In this document: one piece after another, positions 1 to 7,474 of the stretch
Layout of the letters: each line of letters opens with the position of its first letter
Position numbering within the stretch: position 1 is the stretch's first letter
NCBI GenBank assembly: GCA_011391855.1
Contig: JAABPT010000344.1
Coordinates: 1-32,136 of the forward strand
DNA length: 32,136 bases
Direction of reading: 5' to 3'
From: Burkholderiales bacterium
GTDB lineage: Bacteria > Pseudomonadota > Gammaproteobacteria > Burkholderiales > Burkholderiaceae_C
The notes under the pieces: model-generated
The model's database searches: none
Told to the model about the DNA's origin: nothing
Seen by the model: the letters and a program-made list of their open reading frames with translations, nothing else
Program-made: the position numbers and the translations under genes

Positions 1-1103
1 TGATGGACACGCAGCCCTGGGACTACTGGGAGGCGGGTGGCGCGAAACCCAAGGGCCGCGCCGGAGAGCTGCTCGCGGCGCTGGAGAAGGTGCTCGCACG
101 CAATCCCAATCACCCGGGGGCGATCCACCTTTACATCCATGCGGTCGAGGCGTCGACGAAGCCCGATCGCGCGCTGCCGCACGCGCGGCGGCTGGCCGCC
201 TTGATGCCGGGCGCGGGCCACGTCGTGCACATGCCGGCCCACATCTTCTACCGCGTCGGCCTGTACAAGGAGTCGCTGGAAATCAACAAGCGCGCGATGG
301 CCGTCGATGAGCAGTATTTCAGCACCTCGCCCTCGGACCCGATGTACAAGTCGGCCTACTACCCGCACAACATCCACTTCGTGCTGGTCTCGGCGCAGAT
401 GGGTGGCGACGGGCCGACCTCGCTCAATGCGGCGGCCAAGCTGGACGCAGCGCTGTCCGACACGGTGGTCGCGCAGTTCGCGCTGCTGGAACCCATCAAG
501 GCCGCGCCCTACCTCGCGCACGCGATCTTCAGCGCACCCGACGCGATCTTCGCCTTGAAGACACCGCCGAAGGAGCAGGTCGTGGTGTCCGCCCTGGCGC
601 ACTATGCGCGCGCGCTCGGCTTCGCGGCGACGAAGGACGCAGCAGGAGCCCGCCGCGAAATCGACGCCATCGCCACGATCGAGCAGCAGGCCGACTTCAA
701 GCCGTACACGGACTGGGCGGTGCCGGGCAAGGAGATCGTGCAGACCGCGCGCCTGGTGGCGACCGCACGGCTGGCCGACGCGCAGGGCGACCTCGCCGGG
801 GCGGCCAAGGCCTACGAGGAGGCGGTCGAGATCGAGGACGCGCTGGCCTACATGGAGCCGCCGTACTGGTACTACCCGGTCCGCCAGTCGCTGGGTTCGG
901 TGTACCTGCGGCAGGGCAAGCTCGATGCGGCCGAGAAGGCGCTGCGCGACTCGCTGGTGCGCGTGCGCGGCAACGGCTGGGCGCTGGCGGGCCTGGCGGA
1001 GGTCTACAAGCGCAAGGGCGATGCAAAGGCCGAGGCCTCGGCGCGCCAAGCCTACATGCGGGCCTGGCTCGGCGGCGCGGCGCCCGATATCGCTCGGCTG
1101 TAG
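1..1103 (+). CDS. TPR-repeat protein, 5' end outside window
   Basis: The frame is open from the first base, and the first ATG (position 3) is probably internal. The 366 visible residues align with the C-terminal part of the next gene (1469-3070). Both share the pattern HPGAxHxxIH (residues 37-46 here), then HxxHMPxHIFxRVG (from residue 73), at the same 39-residue spacing. By that comparison roughly 170-200 N-terminal residues lie upstream of the window. The rest is alpha-helical with TPR-like pairs, e.g. a PYWYYPVRQSLGSVYLRQG segment near residue 285 followed by two more repeats. No catalytic family is recognised. The strict conservation of six histidines could mean metal or haem binding, but that is inference. 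The protein is probably exported like its paralogue; the signal peptide would be outside the window. Confidence 0.8.
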   Translation, partial: MDTQPWDYWEAGGAKPKGRAGELLAALEKVLARNPNHPGAIHLYIHAVEASTKPDRALPHARRLAALMPGAGHVVHMPAHIFYRVGLYKESLEINKRAMAVDEQYFSTSPSDPMYKSAYYPHNIHFVLVSAQMGGDGPTSLNAAAKLDAALSDTVVAQFALLEPIKAAPYLAHAIFSAPDAIFALKTPPKEQVVVSALAHYARALGFAATKDAAGARREIDAIATIEQQADFKPYTDWAVPGKEIVQTARLVATARLADAQGDLAGAAKAYEEAVEIEDALAYMEPPYWYYPVRQSLGSVYLRQGKLDAAEKALRDSLVRVRGNGWALAGLAEVYKRKGDAKAEASARQAYMRAWLGGAAPDIARL

Positions 1104-1144
1104 GCAGCGACGCTGGCCGTTTTCGGGACCAGGAGCGTCACCGC

Positions 1145-1167
1145 CCCGAGCAGACTTTCTGCTCGGG
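1145..1167 (+). terminator. Hairpin after TPR gene, possible terminator
   Basis: A perfect 9-bp stem, CCCGAGCAG / CTGCTCGGG, with an ACTTT loop, lies 42 bases after the TPR stop codon. No T-run follows, so it is either a weak intrinsic terminator or only an mRNA-end hairpin. Confidence 0.4.
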
Positions 1168-1251
1168 CAGGCGGGTCTCAAGGCAGTCGATGCCGACAGC
1201 GGCGCGGTCACGCTGACCCAGAGCTTCAGCGCGGCTGCCAACCTGACATCC
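1165..1251 (+). pseudogene. Scrap of IS91-type transposase
   Basis: One plus-strand frame reads AGLKAVDADSGAVTLTQSFS followed by AAANL. This closely resembles the segment ADSGAVTLIQRFGSAxNLN that precedes the HLH metal motif in IS91-family (Y2) transposases. Only about 29 codons are recognisable; the downstream HLH motif is missing and the frame becomes unrelated. I read it as a relic of an insertion between the two TPR paralogues. The assignment rests on remembered family sequence, not on a search. Confidence 0.45.
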
Positions 1252-1383
1252 ACGCGCTTTGCATCCCGCAATCTTGCCGTCACTCAGTTCGGCCGGACAA
1301 GCCGCTCCTCAATGGATCGATCCCGCGACGATCCGGCGTCAGTCGGCAATGGTGATCTTCCCGTCGTGGTCATTTAGAAGGGA

Positions 1384-1413
1384 TTGACATCGGCAGCGTC
1401 GTGGGCCTGCAAT
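1384..1413 (+). promoter_or_regulatory. Sigma70-like promoter for the TPR gene pair
   Basis: A consensus -35 box TTGACA (1384-1389) is followed after 18 bases by TGCAAT (1408-1413), a 4/6 match to the -10 consensus. Transcription would start near 1420, about 50 bases before the ATG at 1469. No other promoter was seen in the 365-base gap. Confidence 0.5.
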
Positions 1414-1468
1414 GCTTGGCCCGTATGCATGAGTGACGGGCAATCCACCGGCCCACCAGGAGACGAGC

Positions 1469-3070
1469 ATGCACCTGCAGCTGATCCGTACCGCACTGGC
1501 CACCGCAGCGCTCTGCGCCAGCCTTCCTGCAGCCGCTCACGAGAGCGATGGAAGGCTCGGCAGCGTGCACTTCAAGGTCAGCTGCAACGCCGAGGCGCAG
1601 CGCGAATTCGACCTCGCCATGGCGTACTACCACTCCTTCGCCTGGGAGCAGATCAGGGCGCCACTGGAGCGCGCGCTGGCCGCCGATGCGACCTGCGGCA
1701 TGACGCACTGGGCACGCGCCCTGGCCTCGCTGGACAACCCCTTCGTCTGGCCGGGCAATGTGTCGGCCAAGACACTGACCGAGGGTGAGGCACTGATGGA
1801 GCAGGCGCGCAACGCGGGTCTGGCCACCCAGCGCGAGCGCGACTATGTCGATGCCCTGGCAGCCTTCTTCAAGGACGCCGACAAGCTCAACCACCGCACG
1901 CGCGCGAAGGCGCTGGAGAGCGGTCTGGAGAAGGTGGCCGCCGGCTACCCCGAAGACAGCGAGGCGACCATCCTGTACAGCCTCGTGCTGTCGGCCAATT
2001 TCGACCCGGCCGACAAGCAATACGGCAACCAATTGCGCGCCGCCAGGCTGCTCGAGCCGATCTTCGCCAAGCAACCCGAGCACCCCGGTGCCGCGCACTA
2101 CCTGATCCACAGCTACGACTACCCGCTCCTGGCCACGCAGGGGCTGCCGGCGGCACAGCGATACAGCAAGATCGCACCGGCCGCCTCGCACGCGCAGCAC
2201 ATGCCGTCGCACATCTTCACGCGCGTCGGGGCCTGGAACGATTCGGTGGCGGCGAATACGGTGTCGGCCAAGGTCGATACCGCCTCGGGCCCGAACACGC
2301 TGCACGCCTACGACTACCTGACCTATGCCCATCTGCAGTTGGGGCAGGACCGCGCGGCACAGGCGGTGCGCGACAGCGCGGTCGCGATCAGCAAGCGGCC
2401 CGACAATTTCGCTGCCGCCTACGCCTATGCGGCCATACCGGCACGGCTCGCGCTGGAGCGTGGCGACTGGGCGACGGCGTCCAAGCTGCCGCTGACGCCG
2501 GCGGCCGATGCCTACCCCTGGTCCAAATACCCGCAGGCTGAAGCCTCCAACGCCTACGCCCGTGCGCTGGGCGCAGCCGCCATGCGCGACGCCTCGGCGA
2601 CCGAGACCGAACTCCTGCGTCTGGCGCGGCTGCGCGATGCAGCCACCGAGTTGAAGATCGGCTACTGGGCCGAGCAGATCGGCATCCAGATCGACGTCGT
2701 GCGTGGCTTCGCCGCCTTCAAGGCCGGTCAGGCGGATGCCGGCATCGCCGCCTTGCAGAAGGCCTCCGAGCGCGAGGATGCGAGCGAGAAGCATGCCGTC
2801 ACGCCGGGGCCGCTGCTGCCGGCGCGCGAGCTGCTGGCCTCGGCGCTGCTCGAACGCGGGGATGCGGCTGGCGCGCTGCGTGAATTCGAGGCCGTGCTGC
2901 ACAAGGAACCCAACCGTCTGCGGGCGATGGCCGGTGCGGGCGTGGCGGCCGAGCGGGCTGGCAACGCCCAGAAGGCGCGCGACTATGCAGACCGGGTTTC
3001 GCACCAGACCGCGCAGGCCGATGCTGGCATTCCCGGCCTGAAGCTGGCCCAGCAGTCAGTGACGCGATGA
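1469..3070 (+). CDS. Exported TPR protein with conserved histidines
   Basis: 533 residues. ATG at 1469 is chosen over an in-frame upstream start because AGGAGA sits 5 bases ahead of it and it opens a Sec signal peptide (LIRTALATAALCASLPAAA-HES). The mature part is a run of TPR-like helix pairs (AFAWEQIRAPLERALAADAT type, then residues 420-510 with several AxxxFExxLxxxPxxxxAxxG repeats). A distinctive block, HPGAAHYLIH at residues 205-214 and SHAQHMPSHIF around 240-250, is shared with the upstream paralogue. The function is not known. Proteins of this type look like periplasmic scaffolds, yet the invariant histidines are unusual for simple TPRs and could bind a metal. It overlaps the next TPR gene by four bases (ATGA), so the two are translationally coupled. 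Confidence 0.85.
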   Translation: MHLQLIRTALATAALCASLPAAAHESDGRLGSVHFKVSCNAEAQREFDLAMAYYHSFAWEQIRAPLERALAADATCGMTHWARALASLDNPFVWPGNVSAKTLTEGEALMEQARNAGLATQRERDYVDALAAFFKDADKLNHRTRAKALESGLEKVAAGYPEDSEATILYSLVLSANFDPADKQYGNQLRAARLLEPIFAKQPEHPGAAHYLIHSYDYPLLATQGLPAAQRYSKIAPAASHAQHMPSHIFTRVGAWNDSVAANTVSAKVDTASGPNTLHAYDYLTYAHLQLGQDRAAQAVRDSAVAISKRPDNFAAAYAYAAIPARLALERGDWATASKLPLTPAADAYPWSKYPQAEASNAYARALGAAAMRDASATETELLRLARLRDAATELKIGYWAEQIGIQIDVVRGFAAFKAGQADAGIAALQKASEREDASEKHAVTPGPLLPARELLASALLERGDAAGALREFEAVLHKEPNRLRAMAGAGVAAERAGNAQKARDYADRVSHQTAQADAGIPGLKLAQQSVTR

Positions 3071-3582
3071 GCAGAAGGCGGGCAGCGCTGCCTGCTTTGC
3101 TGCTGGCGTCGTGGATGGTGGTAGCGATGGGCATGGCGACTGCCGTCGAGAGCGACCCGCTGCCCGTACCGAAGACCGGATCACGTGCCGATGCCGTGCG
3201 CCTGTACAACGACGGTGTTGCGCTGTTGCTGGCGCGAAACTTCCGGGAAGCGCAGCAGAAGTTCGAGGCCGCGCTGGCCCTGGATGAACGACTCGCCGAA
3301 GCCCACAACAACCTCGCGTTCGCGCTGCGGATGCAGGGTCGCCACAACTTCGCGTCGTCGCTCGAGCACTACAACCGCGCCATCGAACTGAAGCCCGACC
3401 TCGCGCAGGCCTACATGTACCGCGGGGTGCTGTTCATGCAGCAGGGCGACAAGGTGCGCGCGCACCAAGACCTGGAGCGTCTGCGCCGGCTCGACGCAAG
3501 ACTTGCGGCTGATCTCGAGCGCGTCGTGGAAGGGGCGGTCGAAGGGCAGGGCAGCGGCGGCGTTGCGGCGCAATACGACTGA
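3067..3582 (+). CDS. Small exported TPR protein
   Basis: 171 residues. The start ATG at 3067 overlaps the stop of the preceding TPR gene (ATGA), showing an operon. The N-terminus (RRRAALPALLLASWMVVAMG) is a signal peptide or membrane anchor. Residues 40-135 hold three canonical TPR units with good consensus (LYNDGVALLLARNFREAQQKFEAALALD; AEAHNNLAFAL; AQAYMYRGVLFMQQGDKVRA). It has no catalytic motif and is likely a protein-interaction partner of the larger TPR protein. It ends 15 bases from the convergent MBL gene. Confidence 0.85.
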   Translation: MSRRRAALPALLLASWMVVAMGMATAVESDPLPVPKTGSRADAVRLYNDGVALLLARNFREAQQKFEAALALDERLAEAHNNLAFALRMQGRHNFASSLEHYNRAIELKPDLAQAYMYRGVLFMQQGDKVRAHQDLERLRRLDARLAADLERVVEGAVEGQGSGGVAAQYD

Positions 3583-3597
3583 GGCTGTCTGGGTCCT

Positions 3598-4287
3598 CTA
3601 CCGATTCGCGGCCACGGCTGCCTTCAGCACATCGGCCGGGAACGGCTTGCCGTGCGCCGGGTAGATGGTCTTCACACCCGCCGCCAACAGTTTCTCGATG
3701 CTGCGCGTCACCTGCGCCATGTCTTCGGCAAAGATCGGCAGTCCCGGGCCCAGCCGCAGCGGCATGCGGTTCATCGCCAGGTCGCCAACGAGCGCGTCGC
3801 CGGAGTCCAGCACGACGCTGACGGAGCCGGGAGTGTGGCCGGGGGTGTGCAGGACCCGGCCTGCCACGCCATAAGGTTCGAGCGACATGCCGTCGTCGGG
3901 CACGATCACGTCGACGCCCGCCGCCGGGATCTTCAACCCTGGGATCACGGTTGCTGACAGCAGCGCCGAAAGAAACCGACCCCACGGCGTGACCCCCGGC
4001 GGCATGACCGGATTCGGCTGCTCGATGCAGTTGCCGTCGGCCGCATGCATCGCGAGCGGCGCACCGGTGTACTGCTTCATCTGGGCCAGGCAGCCGATGT
4101 GGTCCCAGTGGCCGTGCGTGGCCACGATGAGGCCGATGTCCGACGGCGAAACCCCGGCCTGGCGCAGCCTGCGCGCAAACGGCGCGCACTTGCCCGGCTG
4201 ACCCCCGTCGACGAGGATCGCACGCTGGTCCTTCACGACGTAGACGTTGTCGAATCCCAGCGGTATGGCTCTTATCGATACGGCCAC
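3598..4287 (-). CDS. MBL-fold metallo-hydrolase
   Basis: 229 residues, the usual size for a stand-alone metallo-beta-lactamase-fold hydrolase. The zinc signature THGHWDH is at residues 57-63 (H58, H60, D62, H63), followed by HTPGHTPGS (third-motif His), DLAMNR (bridging Asp) and YPAHG (last His), so the full metal set is present. A GTG start at 4287 is preceded by AGGGGAG four bases away. There is no signal peptide, so it is cytoplasmic. It lies 62 bases downstream of the SGNH-type hydrolase and is probably co-transcribed. The substrate cannot be told: the family includes glyoxalase II, lactonases and other thioester or ester hydrolases. Confidence 0.9.
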   Translation of the reverse strand: MAVSIRAIPLGFDNVYVVKDQRAILVDGGQPGKCAPFARRLRQAGVSPSDIGLIVATHGHWDHIGCLAQMKQYTGAPLAMHAADGNCIEQPNPVMPPGVTPWGRFLSALLSATVIPGLKIPAAGVDVIVPDDGMSLEPYGVAGRVLHTPGHTPGSVSVVLDSGDALVGDLAMNRMPLRLGPGLPIFAEDMAQVTRSIEKLLAAGVKTIYPAHGKPFPADVLKAAVAANR

Positions 4288-4349
4288 GGTGCTCCCCTGG
4301 GCCCAACTCCGAGGAATTCACCAGGATCGAAATGCCCGAACCTTCTCCG

Positions 4350-5633
4350 TCATGGACACGCTTTCGCCGCTTTCGCAGCTCGCGGGTTCGCATGCAGGCA
4401 AGGAACACGGGCCAGCGCAATGCCAGAGATGGAAAGCTGCTCGGACGCGACCTGCTGCAGCTTGACGGCATCGCGCGCAGAAATCCCCAGGTCCGCGGCG
4501 GCCTGCTCGTTGGCACCCAAGGACCAGGGGTCGATACCCGTCAAGGTGCCGAATATCACCAGCGCACTCAGGTAGGAGCCGTGTTTGCTGGCGTGCAGGC
4601 CGTCGTCCCACCACAGGTCGATCAGGCGGTCACTCAGCGCGTCCGGCGCATAGGGATTGCGATTCGCGATGCCGCTCTGCACGGCCCGCAGGAACGCATC
4701 GCCAACTGGGGCGACACCCGCGAAATCGGGGTTCGACGCCGCCAAGCCGAAATACGCGTCATGCAGGTCGGCCGTCATGGCCTCAAGCGAGGCCTGGAAG
4801 ATCGGCTCGGTACCCCCGGCTGGATCGGGCATGACGGCGCCTGTGACGGGGTCGGTGACGGTGTTTGCCGGCCCGTAAATCATGTCGGGCCGTGCCCAGG
4901 TCTGGTAGAGGAAGACCTGCGCGGCGGCGTTCTCGTTGGCGTTGCCGCGGATGGTGCGTGCGGCGTTGCACGAGCCTTGCGACAGGGCGTTCGGGTTGCC
5001 AGTCGAGCCCCCACTGCCGGCCCTGCAATTTGCAGATCGAACTGCCGCCGAGCCAGTGGGCGGACCGCCCCACAGCAGGCTTTCGCTGGTGTTCAGGACG
5101 AAATTGCTCTGGTCTGGACCCGCCTGGATGCCCTGGTGGATGTAATCCTCGATCTTGTTGGCGTAGAAATTGAACAATGCCGTGTTGGCATTGGCCCCGC
5201 CGCCCTGGCTCAGCGGTTCGTCGCTCAGGTCCTGCAGCACCACCTGGTCCCACTTCTTGCTGGCCAGGTTGCCCTGCAGGTCCCAGCCGGCGGGATTGGT
5301 GTTGAGGAAGTGACCGCGCAGCGAAGCGGCGTTGCGCGCGGAGATCGAGACTTCGTAGTCCAGCCCCGCCTGCACGGTGAATTGCTTGAAGATGCCCGCC
5401 ACTCCGCCCCAAGGATGGGGCTCGTAGGGGTTGCTGCCGGCTGTGTTCTCGAAGCTCGTCCCGGGCACAGGTGCGGTCAGGTCACGCACGTTGGCTGCGT
5501 TGTAGCCCATCACCGGATCGACGCGGCCGAAGGTGAAGCTGTTACCGACGAACAGCACCGACACCGGGTCGGCGGCAGCGGGCGCGCCGAGGGCAGCGCC
5601 GATCAGCGCCAGGGCGAGAGATCTTGACAACAT
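4350..5633 (-). CDS. Secreted SGNH/GDSL-type hydrolase
   Basis: 427 residues with a signal peptide (SLALALIGAALGAPAAADP). Block I reads SVLFVGNSFTF just after cleavage, with the likely catalytic Ser in GNSFT. A C-terminal DGLHASKHGSYL carries the Asp-x-x-His of block V. This resembles the DUF4886 / SGNH branch of secreted esterases or glycan deacylases. Residues 190-230 form a Gly/Asn/Ser-rich insertion with paired cysteines, and the C-terminus carries two more cysteines. ATG 5633 has AAGGAA six bases upstream. It is the first gene of a two-gene unit with the MBL protein. The substrate is unknown; an ester on a polysaccharide is a reasonable guess. Confidence 0.75.
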   Translation of the reverse strand: MLSRSLALALIGAALGAPAAADPVSVLFVGNSFTFGRVDPVMGYNAANVRDLTAPVPGTSFENTAGSNPYEPHPWGGVAGIFKQFTVQAGLDYEVSISARNAASLRGHFLNTNPAGWDLQGNLASKKWDQVVLQDLSDEPLSQGGGANANTALFNFYANKIEDYIHQGIQAGPDQSNFVLNTSESLLWGGPPTGSAAVRSANCRAGSGGSTGNPNALSQGSCNAARTIRGNANENAAAQVFLYQTWARPDMIYGPANTVTDPVTGAVMPDPAGGTEPIFQASLEAMTADLHDAYFGLAASNPDFAGVAPVGDAFLRAVQSGIANRNPYAPDALSDRLIDLWWDDGLHASKHGSYLSALVIFGTLTGIDPWSLGANEQAAADLGISARDAVKLQQVASEQLSISGIALARVPCLHANPRAAKAAKACP

Positions 5634-5667
5634 GCTGATTCCTTGGGTTTTGGACAGGCGGACGGTC

Positions 5668-5684
5668 GCCTCGAATCTCGAGGC
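5668..5684. promoter_or_regulatory. Inverted repeat upstream of the SGNH gene
   Basis: GCCTCGA-atc-TCGAGGC is a perfect 7-bp inverted repeat 35 bases before the ATG of the hydrolase gene. It could be an operator or a 5'-leader hairpin; nothing more can be said from sequence. Confidence 0.35.
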
Positions 5685-5927
5685 TCCTGCACCAGGCGGC
5701 GATCATTGCGACCGCGGACGGAACCGGCCCTGTGGGAAACCCTTACCCGAAGAAGCCCGCCGCCCGCAACCCCCTCGACTGCGGGATGCCGCGGCTCATG
5801 CTGTTTGCGCCATGACCGTGCGAGTGGCGGCGTTGGCGCGATCAATGCTGGACCGTGGCGCCGAAGGGTCAGGCGTCCCACGGAGCGCCCATCGAGGGGT
5901 CCGATCGTTGTCGCACGAGCATCAGTC
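5685..5927. other. Gene-free DNA before the dusA-like repeat
   Basis: The frames here have no ribosome binding site, no family resemblance and no consistent codon pattern. It would be the original upstream DNA of dusA if the flanking repeat is an island junction. Nothing else was seen. Confidence 0.4.
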
Positions 5928-6083
5928 GCAACCCATTGACTAACATGCACGAATCGAGATGCAACGGTCCCGGCTGCCATCCCGTCTGTCGCCCCAAGGG
6001 GTGGGCCGACAAAGAGAGAATTCGTGCAATCAAATCCGCAAGTGAGCCCATGGCGACTGTGCACGGCCCCCATGATGGATTGG
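5928..6083 (+). repeat. Truncated copy of dusA 5' region, putative attachment site
   Basis: These 156 bases align without any gap to 18641-18796, the upstream region and first 20 codons of the intact dusA: by hand count 20/23 matches at the left end, about 26/52 in the middle, and 63/81 in the last block. The GTG start, the spacing, and codons for WRLCTAPMMDW are kept. After ATGATGGATTGG the similarity stops abruptly. This is the arrangement left when an element recombines into the 5' end of dusA and supplies a new 5' end. DusA-targeting integrases and islands are known. Here the copy is clearly a fragment: no dusA body follows. Confidence 0.75.
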
Positions 6084-6227
6084 ATGCTGTGTTCAGCATT
6101 CATGCGGGCTGCAGCGCGGTTCGCAGCAATTCCGTAGCAGCACTTTCCGGGCTGCTTGGAGCCACGATGCCGGTGCCGGCTGGACCGGCGATGCCCGGCC
6201 CCGTGACGGCACGGGCGCTTTTCCAGA

Positions 6228-6247
6228 TGATAGAATTCCTTTTATCA
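6228..6247 (+). promoter_or_regulatory. Promoter/operator of the toxin-antitoxin pair
   Basis: TGATA at 6228-6232 and TATCA at 6243-6247 form an inverted repeat around a -10-like TAGAAT (6231-6236), 17-36 bases before the antitoxin ATG. An operator overlapping the -10 box fits autoregulation by the Xre-type antitoxin. No clear -35 box was seen. Confidence 0.45.
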
Positions 6248-6263
6248 ATTGGGAGTCAGTCGC

Positions 6264-6698
6264 ATGTATGCAGCCGTGGTTGAACCAGGCAAGATCGCCC
6301 AGGTTCTGGGTCTTCGTCGAAAGGTCACCTCGGTCGAACAACTCGAGCAGCAGGTGGAGGCCGGGCTCCCCAAGGCCTCGCTCGGGGCTGTTGCGCGCCA
6401 CGTCTACGGCACCTCGCCGGATGCGGCGGCTTTGATGCAGCGGGTCATCCCGGCGGCCACGTTCCACCGCAGGGGCGAGGAGCTCAAGCCCCAGGAGGGT
6501 GAGCGTGTTGAACGCCTGGCGCGGGTGATCGCGACCGCAGAGTACGTGTGGGACAACGCCGACGACGCTCGCACATTCCTGTCCACTGGTCACGCCATGC
6601 TGGGCGGCAAGCGGCCGATCGAGGTGGCCCTGACGGAGTTGGGAGCGCGCCGGGTCGAAAGCCTGCTGTGGTCGCTGTTCCATGGCGTCGCCGCCTAA
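6264..6698 (+). CDS. Xre/MbcA/ParS-type antitoxin
   Basis: 144 residues. ATG 6264 has GGGAG eight bases upstream; an earlier in-frame TTG has no binding site. The N-terminal half is a helix-turn-helix-like Xre region (AxxVLGLRRKVTSVEQLEQQVEAGLPKASLGAVARHV). The C-terminal half carries the DUF2384 toxin-binding signature: ERVERLARVIATAEYVWDN, then AMLGGKRPIEVALTELGARRVESLL. It neutralises the adjacent RES toxin and represses its own operon. The stop codon lies inside the toxin gene (17-base overlap), so the pair is co-translated. It lies next to the putative island junction, a common place for such modules. Confidence 0.92.
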   Translation: MYAAVVEPGKIAQVLGLRRKVTSVEQLEQQVEAGLPKASLGAVARHVYGTSPDAAALMQRVIPAATFHRRGEELKPQEGERVERLARVIATAEYVWDNADDARTFLSTGHAMLGGKRPIEVALTELGARRVESLLWSLFHGVAA

Positions 6699-7203
6699 GG
6701 CGCGAGCCAAGGCTGCGTCCACCAAACAGGCTCGGTCGCAAGCCTGGCAGGGCTGGCGCATCGCCGACGGACGGTTCGATGTGTTCAGCCCCGTCGGCGC
6801 GTCGCTGGTAGGAGGCCGATGGAATTCACCGGGCCTCGGCGTCATCTATGCGAGCCGCTCCTACGCGGGCGCGATGCTGGAGTGCCTGGCCCACGCGGGT
6901 ATCGGGCGCGTGCCCAGGTCGCACGTGGCGATCGAGATCGCGATCGCAGCTGCCGTGAGCGTCGAGCGGCATGATGAGAGCAGCCTGCCCGCCGGATGGG
7001 ACCACGCGGATCTGCGCGTGGCCCGGGCCTTCGGCGATGCCTGGATTCGTGAGCGGCGAACGGCCGTGCTGGTGGTTCCTTCGGTCGTCGCGCGCAGGGA
7101 AGGGAACGTGCTCCTGAATCCGCAGCATCCTGACTTTAGGAAGATCAGCGCCGGTAGCCCGGAACCGGTGGTCTGGGATGCGCGGCTGTTCGGCCGGCAC
7201 TGA
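6682..7203 (+). CDS. RES-domain toxin
   Basis: 173 residues. After a Lys/Ala/Arg-rich N-terminal extension of about 20 residues, the RES fold begins at AWQGWRIADGRFD. It shows the family landmarks: GGRWNSPGLGVIYAS (conserved Arg and Tyr), ECLAH (conserved Glu), and VVPSVVARREGNVLLNPQHPDF (conserved Ser and NPxHPDF). RES toxins studied so far degrade NAD+ or modify proteins such as phosphoribosyl pyrophosphate synthetase by ADP-ribosylation; which applies here is unknown. Start 6682 lies within the antitoxin gene and lacks a strong binding site, consistent with translational coupling. It appears intact. Confidence 0.92.
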   Translation: MASPPKARAKAASTKQARSQAWQGWRIADGRFDVFSPVGASLVGGRWNSPGLGVIYASRSYAGAMLECLAHAGIGRVPRSHVAIEIAIAAAVSVERHDESSLPAGWDHADLRVARAFGDAWIRERRTAVLVVPSVVARREGNVLLNPQHPDFRKISAGSPEPVVWDARLFGRH

Positions 7204-7474
7204 GCATGCGCCTTTGTCGGGCCGTAGGGCGGTAGGGCAGCAGGAGGGTTTGATGTGCGCACGTCGGGCGCACACGCACTGTCCGCACGACCCGCAAACG
7301 GATTGGCTTTGAAGCTGCTGTTCGCGACCGGTTCTTGACGGCCACAACCGGTCAGCCGAGCATCACAAAAATCGCTGGGCCAGTGACCGGTCTCGAAGTG
7401 CAGCCGACATAGCCAGCAACCCGTCCCCGGCGTCGAGATCTCCATTGCGGTCAGTCAGCCTGGCAGGCCGCCCG

